Origin: Streptomyces rimosus
Lineage (GTDB): Bacteria; Actinomycetota; Actinomycetes; Streptomycetales; Streptomycetaceae
Reading direction: 5' to 3'
Length of the DNA stretch: 64,000 nucleotides
Assembly (NCBI RefSeq): GCF_008704655.1
Contig: NZ_CP023688.1
Span: 5,067,001-5,131,000, forward strand
The translations under genes and the position numbers were made by a program. Numbering within the stretch: position 1 is the stretch's first letter; every line of letters starts with the position of its first letter. Below the pieces are notes generated by a model, which was given only the letters and a program-made list of their open reading frames with translations, searched no databases and had not been told where the DNA came from. Below, piece after piece: positions 33,798 through 42,109 of this stretch.

Positions 33798-34997
33798 GTG
33801 ACCGAGAACGCCGACCTTCAGTCCGTACTCGACCGTGCCGCGGAGGGCGGGCGGATCACGCCCGAGGAGGCGCTCGACCTGTACCGCTCCGCGCCGCTGC
33901 ACGCGCTGGGCGCCGCCGCCGACGCCGTGCGCCGCCGCCGTTACGCGGGTACGGAGCACATCGCGACGTACATCATCGAGCGCAACATCAACTACACCAA
34001 CGTGTGCGTGACGGCCTGCAAGTTCTGCGCGTTCTACGCCGCGCCCAAGGACACCGCCAAGGGCTGGACCCGCGACCTCGACGACATCCTGCGCCGCTGC
34101 GCGGAGACCGTGGAGCTGGGCGGCACCCAGATCATGTTCCAGGGCGGCCACCACCCGGACTACGGCGTCGAGTACTACGAAGAGCACTTCTCCGCGATCA
34201 AGAAGGCGTTCCCCCAGCTGGTCATCCACTCCCTCGGCGCCTCCGAGGTCGAGCACATGGCCCGCATCTCCAAGACCACCGTCGAGGACGCCATCCGCCG
34301 CATCCACGCCGCGGGCCTGGACTCCTTCGCCGGCGCCGGCGCCGAGCTGCTGCCGGAGCGCCCGCGCAAGGCCATCGCCCCGCTGAAGGAGTCCGGCGAG
34401 CGCTGGCTGGAGATCATGGAGACGGCGCACAGGCTGGGCGTCGAGTCCACGTCCACCATGCTCATGGGTACGGGCGAGACCAACGCCGAGCGCATCGAGC
34501 ACCTGCGCATGATCCGCGACGTTCAGGACCGTACGGGCGGCTTCCGCGCCTTCATCCCGTACACCTACCAGCCCGAGAACAACCACCTCAAGGGCCGCAC
34601 CCAGGCGACGATCTTCGAGTATCTGCGGATGATCGCGATCGCCCGGATCTTCCTCGACAACGTCGCCCACATCCAGGGCTCCTGGCTGACCACCGGCAAG
34701 GAGATCGGCCAGCTGTCGCTGCACTACGGCGCGGACGACCTCGGCTCGATCATGCTGGAGGAGAACGTGGTCTCCTCGGCCGGCGCCAAGCACCGCTCCA
34801 ACCGCCAGGAGATCATCGACCTGATCCGCAAGGCGGGCCGCGTACCGGCGCAGCGCACGACCACGTACGAGCACCTGGTCGTCCACGACGACCCGGCCAA
34901 CGACCCGGTCGACGAGCGCGTGGCCTCCCACATCTCGTCCACCGCGATCGAGGGCGGCACGGCGCACCCCGAGCTGAAGCTCGTCGAAGCGAACTGA
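33798..34997 (+). CDS. mqnC: Dehypoxanthine futalosine cyclase MqnC
   Basis: 399 aa radical-SAM enzyme. Cluster motif Cys70-x3-Cys74-x2-Cys77 (CVTACKFC). It closes the ring to cyclic dehypoxanthine futalosine. Other family segments: GGTQIMFQGGHHPDYG, SFAGAGAELLPERPR, IPYTYQPENNHLKG. GTG at 33798 has AAGGGA 6 nt upstream; the upstream open frame overlaps the kinase gene and is rejected. Paralogue of MqnE. Matches SCO4550. Confidence 0.96.
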   Translation: MTENADLQSVLDRAAEGGRITPEEALDLYRSAPLHALGAAADAVRRRRYAGTEHIATYIIERNINYTNVCVTACKFCAFYAAPKDTAKGWTRDLDDILRRCAETVELGGTQIMFQGGHHPDYGVEYYEEHFSAIKKAFPQLVIHSLGASEVEHMARISKTTVEDAIRRIHAAGLDSFAGAGAELLPERPRKAIAPLKESGERWLEIMETAHRLGVESTSTMLMGTGETNAERIEHLRMIRDVQDRTGGFRAFIPYTYQPENNHLKGRTQATIFEYLRMIAIARIFLDNVAHIQGSWLTTGKEIGQLSLHYGADDLGSIMLEENVVSSAGAKHRSNRQEIIDLIRKAGRVPAQRTTTYEHLVVHDDPANDPVDERVASHISSTAIEGGTAHPELKLVEAN

Positions 34998-35004
34998 TCC
35001 CGCC

Positions 35005-35550
35005 GTGCTGACGATCCACCGCGTGCACGCCGTCCGCCGCGCTGCGGACGGCGCCCCGGTCCCCGGGCACGCGGTCGTCGTCTCCGGTGACCGCATCGAG
35101 GCGATCGGCCCGTACGAGGAGCTGTACGAGCGCTACGGCGAGCGCGCCCGGGTCCGCGAGTGGGACGGCGTCCTGACCCCCGGCCGCCACGAACCGCACG
35201 GCACGGCCTACCTGGAGGCCGCCTACCACCCCGACCCGCGCGAGGCCGGCGACCTGGGCACGGCCCCGCTGACGGGCGACGCGCTGACCGCCCTCGGCAT
35301 GACCGAGACCCGCTGGGGCGCCAGCGCCCGCAGAGGGGTGCAGCGCCTGCTCGCCACCGGCACGACGTCGATCGCGGGCCCTTTCACCCACCCCGCCGTC
35401 CGCACCGCGGTCGCCCGCTCGGGCCTGCGCGGCGGCTCGGCCCCACGGCCCCTGGCGCCCGGCGCCCCCGCCGACTTCGCGGTCTTCACGGAGGACGGCC
35501 GGTGCCTGGTGACGGTCCTGGGCGGACGACTGGTCCACCGGGGACGCTGA
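35005..35550 (+). CDS. Imidazolonepropionase-like (amidohydrolase-related) protein
   Basis: 181 aa. The start (IHRVHAVRRAADGAPVPGHAVVVSGDRIEAIGPYEEL) and end (LAPGAPADFAVFTEDGRCLVTVLGGRLVHRG) match the beta-sandwich halves of amidohydrolases, but the TIM-barrel with metal ligands is missing, so an active enzyme is doubtful. It follows mqnC by 7 nt and probably shares its transcript; a conserved neighbour is found at SCO4551. Role in quinone synthesis unknown. Confidence 0.75.
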   Translation: MLTIHRVHAVRRAADGAPVPGHAVVVSGDRIEAIGPYEELYERYGERARVREWDGVLTPGRHEPHGTAYLEAAYHPDPREAGDLGTAPLTGDALTALGMTETRWGASARRGVQRLLATGTTSIAGPFTHPAVRTAVARSGLRGGSAPRPLAPGAPADFAVFTEDGRCLVTVLGGRLVHRGR

Positions 35551-35670
35551 CCGCCCCCACCGCCCCACCGTCAACGCCGAGAAGCGCCCCCGTCACTTCG
35601 TGTGACGGTACTGTCGTATTCAGGACCGTGATCCGCACTCGCGTCCACACTCGCGTCCATGGGAGCAGTG

Positions 35671-36276
35671 ATGAGCACTGACCGGCGGCTGGAGAAGGCG
35701 ACTCCGGAGACCTGGATGAGCCCGCCCGGCGGGCGGTGGACGTACGACCAGGTCAAGGACTTGGAGCTGCCCTTCGACTGGGAACTCATGGACGGAGCGG
35801 TCGTGGTTCGGGGCATGGCGGAGTGGTGGCACGACCAGGTGCGGGACGAGCTGTTCTTCCGCCTCAAGCAGCTCAAGCCCGATCCGTACGGCGTCAATTC
35901 CGAGCGGAGCCTGCTGCTCGACGCGTACAACTCCGTCAAGCCCGATGTCGTCGTCTTCGACAAGAGCGGTATCGACGTCGCCCCGTTGGGGGCTACGCCC
36001 GCCTCCATCGTGAAGCTCGTGGTGGAAGTGGTCTCGCCGGGGTCCCAGGTCCGGGACCGGAGCAGCAAGCCCTTCCTGTATGCCGAGGCGGGCATCCCGT
36101 ACTTCTGGCGGGTGGAGCACGGTGAGGACGACAAGCCGGTGGTGCACGAGTTCTGGCTGCGCCGCGACGTGGGCGAGTACGTACCCGCCCCCGAGCACCC
36201 TCGCCACACCGAGAAACTGGAGACGGACCGGCCCTTCCCCATCGGCATCGACCTGGCGAGTCTGCTGGAGCTGTGA
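35671..36276 (+). CDS. Uma2-family (DUF820) PD-(D/E)XK nuclease-fold protein
   Basis: 201 aa. KPDVVVFDKSG, then LVVEVVSPGSQVRDRSSKPFLYAEAGIPYFWRVE give the Uma2 active-site pattern (acidic residue, E, then K). ATG at 35671 has GGGAG 5 nt upstream. A direct repeat CACTCGCGTC occurs twice just before (35636 and 35648 area). Cytoplasmic; biological role of Uma2 proteins is unsettled. Streptomyces often carry many copies. Confidence 0.87.
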   Translation: MSTDRRLEKATPETWMSPPGGRWTYDQVKDLELPFDWELMDGAVVVRGMAEWWHDQVRDELFFRLKQLKPDPYGVNSERSLLLDAYNSVKPDVVVFDKSGIDVAPLGATPASIVKLVVEVVSPGSQVRDRSSKPFLYAEAGIPYFWRVEHGEDDKPVVHEFWLRRDVGEYVPAPEHPRHTEKLETDRPFPIGIDLASLLEL

Positions 36277-36507
36277 CGGCCGCCGTCAAGGGCCCGTGAA
36301 GGCCGCCGCCCAACGCGTCAGGGACCCGTCAACGCAACCGGAACCCCGGCTACCGCCCGGCAGGATCTTTCTCGCGGGGACGGCCGATTCGGCCGCTCAC
36401 GATGCTTCGCACCTGATGCAGCACCGCTGGACCGCCCGGATGTTCTGAGGGGGGCATCGGGCCGTCCCCGTCCAAAGCCTTCTCGGGGCGTGGGGGACAA
36501 TGGGCGA

Positions 36508-37206
36508 GTGACCCGAGCCTCCCTGGACAAGCAGCCGCAGGATGTCGCCGCGATGTTCGACGACGTGGCGGCGCGCTACGACCTGACCAACGATGTGCTG
36601 TCCCTCGGGCAGTCGCGGCTGTGGCGCAAGGAGGTGGACCGGGCCGTGGCGGCGCGGCCCGCCGAGCGCGTGCTCGACCTTGCCGCCGGGACGGGTACCT
36701 CCTCGCTGCCCTTCACGCGCGCCGGCGCGTACGTCGTGCCCTGTGACTTCTCCGTGGGCATGCTGCGGGAGGGCAAGAAGCGCCACCCGTGGATGCCGTT
36801 CGTGGCCGGTGACGGCATGCGGCTGCCCTTCGCGGACGATGTGTTCGACGCCGTCACCATCTCCTTCGGGCTGCGCAACGTGCAGGACACGGACGCCGCG
36901 CTGGCCGAGCTGTACCGGGTGACCAAGCCGGGCGGCCGGGTCGTCATCTGCGAGTTCAGCGAGCCGACGTGGGGGCCGTTCCGTACGGTCTACACGGAGT
37001 ACCTGATGCGGGCGCTGCCGCCGGTCGCGCGTGCGGTGAGCAGCAACCCGGACGCGTATGTGTACCTCGCCGAGTCCATCCGGTCCTGGCCCAACCAGCC
37101 CGCGCTGGCCGCGCTCCTCCAGCGGGCGGGCTGGTCGAAGGTGGCCTGGCGCAATCTGACGGGCGGCATCGTCGCCCTGCACCGGGGGACGAAGCCGGGC
37201 GTGTGA
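36508..37206 (+). CDS. menG: Demethylmenaquinone methyltransferase MenG (UbiE family)
   Basis: 232 aa SAM-dependent methyltransferase that adds the final ring methyl of menaquinone. Motif I is [13 protein letters not shown]; the start [28 protein letters not shown] and [11 protein letters not shown] are UbiE signatures. GTG at 36508 lies 6 nt after GACAAT, suggesting a leaderless transcript; a GTG at 36490 is the alternative. The 231 bp upstream hold no gene. Matches SCO4556. Confidence 0.93.
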   Translation: MTRASLDKQPQDVAAMFDDVAARYDLTNDVLSLGQSRLWRKEVDRAVAARPAERVLDLAAGTGTSSLPFTRAGAYVVPCDFSVGMLREGKKRHPWMPFVAGDGMRLPFADDVFDAVTISFGLRNVQDTDAALAELYRVTKPGGRVVICEFSEPTWGPFRTVYTEYLMRALPPVARAVSSNPDAYVYLAESIRSWPNQPALAALLQRAGWSKVAWRNLTGGIVALHRGTKPGV

Positions 37207-37254
37207 GGGCGGCGGGCCGCGCGCCCGCGCCCGGCCCCTTACCCGTACGCCTGC

Positions 37255-37812
37255 TCACAGTTCCAGCCGGAAGCAGAATCCTTCCTGCCCGGACGGCGTA
37301 CGGAACGTCTCCGCGTGCCGCATGCCGAGCCGCCGCGTCACGGCGATGGACCGTTCGTTCCCGGACGCCACCATCGCCACCACGCTCCGTACGCCCGCGG
37401 CCCGTACCGCCTCCAGCGCGGCGCGGGCCGCCTGTGTCGCGTATCCCTTGCCCCAGTGCGCCCGCCCCAGCCGCCAGCCGATCTCGATCTCGCCCACCGG
37501 GCCCCAGTCGCGCGGCCACGGCTGCGCGCCGGTGAAGCCGAGGACGGTGCCGGCCTCCTCGCCACCGGCTCCCGTACCGATCATCGAGTACATGCAGAAC
37601 CCGTGTTCCGCGTGGTGCCGCCGCTGCCGTGCGGTCAGTTCCTGGTAGACGGACAGTTCGGCGGGGGTGCCGCCGTAGAACTCCATCACGTCCGGGTGGG
37701 CGAACACCCGGTGCCAGTGCAGTGCGTCCTCCTCGGACGGCACCCGGAGCGTGAAGCCCGCCGCGGACGGCGGCCGTGGTGCCGGGAACGGCTGTGCCTG
37801 TGGCTCGTGCAT
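37255..37812 (-). CDS. GNAT-family N-acetyltransferase (RimJ/RimL-like)
   Basis: 185 aa. Motif A is EIEIGWRLGRAHWGKGYATQAARAAL and motif B is NERSIAVTRRLGMRHAETF, as in RimJ/RimL and resistance acetyltransferases. Convergent with menG and divergent from the reductase gene. Acceptor unknown. Confidence 0.87.
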   Translation of the reverse strand: MHEPQAQPFPAPRPPSAAGFTLRVPSEEDALHWHRVFAHPDVMEFYGGTPAELSVYQELTARQRRHHAEHGFCMYSMIGTGAGGEEAGTVLGFTGAQPWPRDWGPVGEIEIGWRLGRAHWGKGYATQAARAALEAVRAAGVRSVVAMVASGNERSIAVTRRLGMRHAETFRTPSGQEGFCFRLEL

Positions 37813-37913
37813 GGACCGACCAACCCTTCAGATCCTGATCAGCAGTGCCCCCATAGACTGACGGGGCCCAGTGCCGGTCGGCACCCAGATATCGACTTCC
37901 GGGAGATCCCGCC

Positions 37914-39233
37914 GTGACCGAATCCGCGACTGAGTCCGTGAGCGAGTCCGTGACCACCCCCCGCTCCGAGCACCGCGCGGATGTCATCGTCGTGGGGGCC
38001 GGTCCGGCCGGCTCGGCGACCGCGTACCACCTCGCCAAGTCCGGCCTGGACGTCCTCCTCCTGGAGAAGACCGCTTTCCCGCGTGAGAAGGTCTGCGGCG
38101 ACGGGCTGACCCCGCGCGCCACCAAGCAGCTGATCAACATGGGGATCGACATCTCCGAGGAGGCGGGCTGGCTGCGCAACAAGGGTCTGCGCATCATCGG
38201 CGGCGGCAATCGCCTCCAGCTCGACTGGCCGGATCTGGCGTCGTACCCGGACTACGGTCTGGTCCGCAAGCGCGACGACTTCGACGAGCAGCTCGCGCGC
38301 CAGGCGCAGAAGGCGGGCGCGCGCCTGTACGAGCGCTGCAACGTGGGCGCGCCCATCATCAACGATCTGACCGGCCGTATCGAGGGCGTCCAGGCGAAGC
38401 TGGGCGAGGAGAAGACGCCGGTCACCTTCCACGCCCCGCTCGTGGTCGCGGCGGACGGCAACTCCACCCGCCTCTCGCTGGCGATGGGCCTGCACCGCCG
38501 CGAGGACCGCCCGATGGGCGTCGCGGTCCGTACGTACTTCACCTCGCCCCGGCACGACGACGACTACCTCGAATCCTGGCTGGAGCTGTGGGACCGCCGC
38601 GGCGCGCAGGACCGGCTGCTGCCCGGCTACGGCTGGATCTTCGGCATGGGTGACGGTACGAGCAACGTCGGTCTCGGCGTGCTGAACACGTCCTCCTCCT
38701 TCAAGGAGCTGGACTGGCGCGAGATCCTCAAGGCGTGGTGCGCCTCGATGCCCGCCGACTGGGGCTACACCCCGGAGAACATGACCGGCCCGATCCGCGG
38801 CGCCGCCCTCCCCATGGCCTTCAACCGCCAGCCGCACTACACGAGGGGCCTGCTGCTCGTCGGTGACGCGGGCGGCCTGGTCAACCCGTTCAACGGCGAG
38901 GGCATCGCGTACGCCATGGAGTCCGGCGCGATCGCCGCCGAGGTCATCGTGCAGGCGCACGCCCGCGCCACGTACGCGCAGCGCGAGCTGGCCCTCCAGC
39001 GCTACCCGAAGATCCTCAAGGACACCTACGGGGGCTACTACTCGCTCGGCCGCGCCTTTGTGAAGCTCATCGGCAACCCCAAGGTCATGAAGATCGCCAC
39101 CCAGCGCGGTCTGACCCACCCCCTGCTGATGCGCTTCACCCTCAAGATGCTCGCCAACCTCACCGACCCCACGGGCGGCGACGCGATGGACCGCATCATC
39201 AACGGTCTGAGCAAGGTGGCGCCGAAGGCGTGA
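37914..39233 (+). CDS. menJ: Geranylgeranyl reductase-family FAD enzyme, probable menaquinone reductase MenJ
   Basis: 439 aa. FAD-binding VIVVGAGPAGSATAYHLAKSG at residues 24-44, EKTAFPREKVCGDGLTPRA, and the second FAD motif LLVGDAGGLVNPFNGEGIAYAMESG. The mycobacterial homologue MenJ (Rv0561c) saturates one isoprene unit of menaquinone; the gene sits close to menG and nuo, as in related genomes, which supports the same role here, although a general geranylgeranyl reductase role is possible. GTG at 37914 has GGGAG 8 nt upstream. Confidence 0.82.
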   Translation: MTESATESVSESVTTPRSEHRADVIVVGAGPAGSATAYHLAKSGLDVLLLEKTAFPREKVCGDGLTPRATKQLINMGIDISEEAGWLRNKGLRIIGGGNRLQLDWPDLASYPDYGLVRKRDDFDEQLARQAQKAGARLYERCNVGAPIINDLTGRIEGVQAKLGEEKTPVTFHAPLVVAADGNSTRLSLAMGLHRREDRPMGVAVRTYFTSPRHDDDYLESWLELWDRRGAQDRLLPGYGWIFGMGDGTSNVGLGVLNTSSSFKELDWREILKAWCASMPADWGYTPENMTGPIRGAALPMAFNRQPHYTRGLLLVGDAGGLVNPFNGEGIAYAMESGAIAAEVIVQAHARATYAQRELALQRYPKILKDTYGGYYSLGRAFVKLIGNPKVMKIATQRGLTHPLLMRFTLKMLANLTDPTGGDAMDRIINGLSKVAPKA

Positions 39234-39337
39234 CGCGGTCCGCGTCCCTGCCGGCGTCTTCGACCGCACCCCCGTCTCCATCCCCGGCTCCACCCCTGTC
39301 TCCACCCCCGCTGCATCGAAGGATGTAGCCGTACGCA

Positions 39338-39370
39338 GCCGCTTCTCGTCGTAGCGGACGAAGAAGCGGC
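39338..39370. terminator. Hairpin between menJ-like and DUF418 genes
   Basis: GCCGCTTCTCGTC against GACGAAGAAGCGGC with one bulge. It lies 104 nt after the reductase stop and 17 nt before the next start, so it may be a terminator or a structure masking that start. Confidence 0.45.
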
Positions 39371-39387
39371 CGCTGCGCGCCCCGACG

Positions 39388-40626
39388 ATGGTGGGGAAAC
39401 TGGCACCGGCGGTGGGAGACGGCGTGGCGGGGACAAAGACGGCGGAGGTCGCGGCGGGGGCCCGGGTGGCTCCTGTGGCCGGTGGGGGCGGGGCCGCGCG
39501 GTTGCCCCTGCTGGATGTGCTGCGCGGTGTCGCGATTCTCGGGACGTTGATGACCAACGTCTGGATCTTCGCGGCGCCCGGCGCGGAAGCGGGCGTCCTG
39601 AAGGGCGGCGCCGCCATGTCGGTGTCCGACTCGTCGTGGTCGGGGCTGGCGGAGGGGGCCTTCCGGTTCCTCGCGGACGGCAAGTTCCTGTCGATGCTGA
39701 CGATGCTGTTCGGCGTCGGCCTCGCCATCCAGTTCCGGTCCGCCGCCAAGCGCGGCCGCACATGGCCCGGCCGCTACAAGTGGCGGGCGCTGTTCCTCTT
39801 CGTCGAGGGCACCGTCCACTTCGTCCTCGTCTTCGCGTGGGACGTGCTGATGGGGTACGCGGTCGTCGCGCTCCTGGTGGCCTGGCAGTTGACGCGTACG
39901 GCACGTACGCAGCGGGTGCTGATGGCGGTGGCGGGCGGCGTGCACGTGGTGGTGCTGGCGCTGCTGACGGCCGCCGCGCTCGGCAGGTCCTCCAACGGGA
40001 GCGGCGGGGCCAGTGCCGAGGCCGTCGCGCTGTACGCCGAGGGCAGTTATCCGGAGCAGATCGCGTTCCGTCTGCACAACGCGGTCGGCCTGCGCATCGA
40101 GCCCGTCGTCTCGTTCGCCCTGCTGGTCTTCCTCTTCCACCTCGGAGTACGGCTGTTCCGCGCGGGCGCCTTCGCCGCGGACGCGAACGGGCGGCGCATC
40201 CGGCGGCGGATGTGCGTCTGGGGCCTGGGCATCGGCCTTCCGCTCAACGTCCTTACAGCGGTGGCCGGTTCGGACTTCTATCTGCTGGGCCGGTACGGTG
40301 CGGCCCCCGTCGTCGCGATCGGCTACGTGGGCCTCATCGGCCTGATCGTCGACCGTGTGCGCCGGCCCGGCCCGCTCACCGCGGGGCTCGTCGCGATCGG
40401 CCGTACGGCGCTGTCCTGCTACGTCCTCCAGAACGTGCTGTGCATGCTGGCCTGTTACGGCATCGGCCTCGGCCTGGCCGCGCGCTGGGCGGACCACGGG
40501 CCGTGGTGGGTGATGGGCCTGTGGGCGGTGGTGTGCGTGGTGCTGTTCACCGGGGCCCGGCTGTGGCTGCGGCATTTCGAGCACGGGCCGCTTGAGACCG
40601 TACAGAAGCGGCTGCTCCGGTCTTGA
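39388..40626 (+). CDS. DUF418/YeiB-like polytopic membrane protein
   Basis: 412 aa, about ten membrane segments. LLDVLRGVAILGTLMTNVW and the C-terminal GLVAIGRTALSCYVLQNVL ... RHFEHGPLETV are the DUF418 hallmarks, related to membrane acyltransferase folds. Start uncertain: ATG 39388 or GTG 39391; the first 38 residues are low-complexity. No good ribosome site. Its end overlaps the convergent HTH gene by 80 bp. Function unknown. Confidence 0.87.
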   Translation: MVGKLAPAVGDGVAGTKTAEVAAGARVAPVAGGGGAARLPLLDVLRGVAILGTLMTNVWIFAAPGAEAGVLKGGAAMSVSDSSWSGLAEGAFRFLADGKFLSMLTMLFGVGLAIQFRSAAKRGRTWPGRYKWRALFLFVEGTVHFVLVFAWDVLMGYAVVALLVAWQLTRTARTQRVLMAVAGGVHVVVLALLTAAALGRSSNGSGGASAEAVALYAEGSYPEQIAFRLHNAVGLRIEPVVSFALLVFLFHLGVRLFRAGAFAADANGRRIRRRMCVWGLGIGLPLNVLTAVAGSDFYLLGRYGAAPVVAIGYVGLIGLIVDRVRRPGPLTAGLVAIGRTALSCYVLQNVLCMLACYGIGLGLAARWADHGPWWVMGLWAVVCVVLFTGARLWLRHFEHGPLETVQKRLLRS

Positions 40627-41773
40627 GGTGGTGGGGCGCCTGGACGTTGCGGAGCGCGGACGGGCGCTGCGGCGCCGGAGGTTCCTCCTCGGCCGCCGGC
40701 TGCTGCGTACGGCAGGCACGGCAGCGCGTCACCGGCGGGTCCTGGCTTCCGGGCGGGGCCGGGTCCACGAAGGGACGGTCGCAGCCTGTGCAGCACACCC
40801 GGACGGGTGCGGGCCCGGCGGACCCCGGCGATGTGCCGGGCACCACGGGATGGACGGGAAGCGGCGGCGGCAGCCACTCGGTGAGCCGGTGCTCCAGGAG
40901 CGCGGCCGGGCGGAAGATGGTGCCGAGGGGCAGGGCCGAGGCGAGCGTACGGACGATGTTCGCGGGCGGTACGCCACGGTCGAGCCATTCCACCACCGCC
41001 GGGGCCAGCCGGCTCACATCGCGCACGGAGAGCGTCAGCCGCGCGTCGACGAGACGGAGGGAGGCGAGGAGGTCGGTGGCGGGGGTGGGGATGAGGGCGG
41101 GGGCCGGGGCGGGGGAGTGTTCGGGGTGGGGATCGGGTGCGGATTCGGGGCCGGGGCCGGGCTCGGGGGCGGGCTCCGGGGCGGGCTCCGGCGTATCCAC
41201 AGGCTGTGGGCGGGGCGCGGGCGGTGGCTCGTCCGGTAGGGGGTCGTCCGGTGGGGGCTCGTCGGGTGGGGGCTCGTCCGGTGGGGGCTCGTCCGGTGGA
41301 GGTTCGTCCGGCGGCGGCTCCTGGGGTGGCGGCTCCTGCGGCGGGGCCGGGGGCGGCTTGTCTCCCGCGGGCTCGGGCGGCCGGGGCGTCGGTAGCGGCT
41401 GTGTACCCGGCTCCGGGCGCGTGCCCGGGTGCTCGTAGTACGTGGTTCGGGTGACGATCCGCTGGCCGGGAGCGCGCTCGCGGCGGCGCTCCAAGTAGCC
41501 CGCTACCTCCAGCTCCTTCAGGGCCCGCGCGATCCGGTACTCCGTCTCCGGCAGCTGCATGGAGAGCGCCCGGATGCTGACGTGGGCGCCGTCGGCCAGG
41601 GCCTGGATGCGTACGGCGAGGCCGATGGCGACGGCGGAGAGCGTCGGGTGGAGGGCGAGGTGATTGCCGACGACGGTGAAGTGGGTGTCGTGGCGGTGCC
41701 GAACGTGGGTCACGCCGGTGGGCGACACGGCAGCGGGCGGGCAGGGCCGCGCGTTAGACTCGGATCGAGTCAT
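40547..41773 (-). CDS. Helix-turn-helix protein with proline-rich repeat region
   Basis: 408 aa. Residues 25-115 form a winged-helix region (LAVRIQALADGAHVSIRALSMQLPETEYRIARALKELEVAGYLERRRE), typical of Streptomyces regulators that test marker by marker. A repeat of EPPPD units follows (about 150-185), then a Pro/Ala/Glu region, a helical domain (RDVSRLAPAVVEWLDRGVPPANIVRTLASALP) and a possible zinc ribbon (CCTGCDRP ... CRACRTQ). The last ~26 codons overlap the DUF418 gene, so the true stop is right but the C-terminal tail may be functionless. Role unknown. Confidence 0.78.
   Translation of the reverse strand: MTRSESNARPCPPAAVSPTGVTHVRHRHDTHFTVVGNHLALHPTLSAVAIGLAVRIQALADGAHVSIRALSMQLPETEYRIARALKELEVAGYLERRRERAPGQRIVTRTTYYEHPGTRPEPGTQPLPTPRPPEPAGDKPPPAPPQEPPPQEPPPDEPPPDEPPPDEPPPDEPPPDDPLPDEPPPAPRPQPVDTPEPAPEPAPEPGPGPESAPDPHPEHSPAPAPALIPTPATDLLASLRLVDARLTLSVRDVSRLAPAVVEWLDRGVPPANIVRTLASALPLGTIFRPAALLEHRLTEWLPPPLPVHPVVPGTSPGSAGPAPVRVCCTGCDRPFVDPAPPGSQDPPVTRCRACRTQQPAAEEEPPAPQRPSALRNVQAPHHLKTGAAASVRSQAARARNAAATAGPR
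41227..41345. repeat. 15-bp tandem repeats coding for PPPDE units
   Basis: About seven units based on GGCTCGTCCGGTGGG, in frame, encode the EPPPD repeat of the HTH protein. Head-to-tail with no unique spacers; likely variable in copy number between strains. Confidence 0.75.
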
Positions 41774-42109
41774 GGGGAAGGGATCGCTTCCTCTTGATAG
41801 GCCCTCGACACATGGGATGGCAGTCCCGTCGGGGGCCGTTCAATTTTTGGGTTGTGGCGTGAACGTACAGCCTTCCGGCCCCCCGATGCGAGCCCATCAC
41901 CTGATCAGGTGACAAAGGGAAATCGGGGGGAAGGGGGGGAGGTTGGAAGGTTCTTGCCCTGGTTCTTTAAGGATCTCGCGATACACCGGAACGTCGTTCA
42001 CCACACCCTCGCTCACCGTACTGCCGCTCACCGGGTCGCGGTATTCGCGACCCGGTGGGATACGTCAGCGAAAAACCCCTGACTTTCGGCGGGATCGGCG
42101 AGGCTTCGC
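41774..42109. other. 336-bp gene-free stretch with a 16-bp palindrome
   Basis: Between the HTH gene start and the end of the secreted protein gene. It contains the perfect palindrome TCACCTGATCAGGTGA at 41897-41912 and a purine tract (GGGGGGAAGGGGGGGAGG) just after it. No supported ORF. Confidence 0.6.
42029..42057 (-). terminator. Terminator of the secreted alarmone-synthetase-like gene
   Basis: Perfect 12-bp stem CACCGGGTCGCG with loop GTATT, 53 nt past the stop on the minus strand. Confidence 0.8.

Noticed and set aside
41227..41345. Repeat array considered as CRISPR
   Set aside because: Units are head-to-tail 15-mers with no spacers and encode an in-frame PPPDE repeat.
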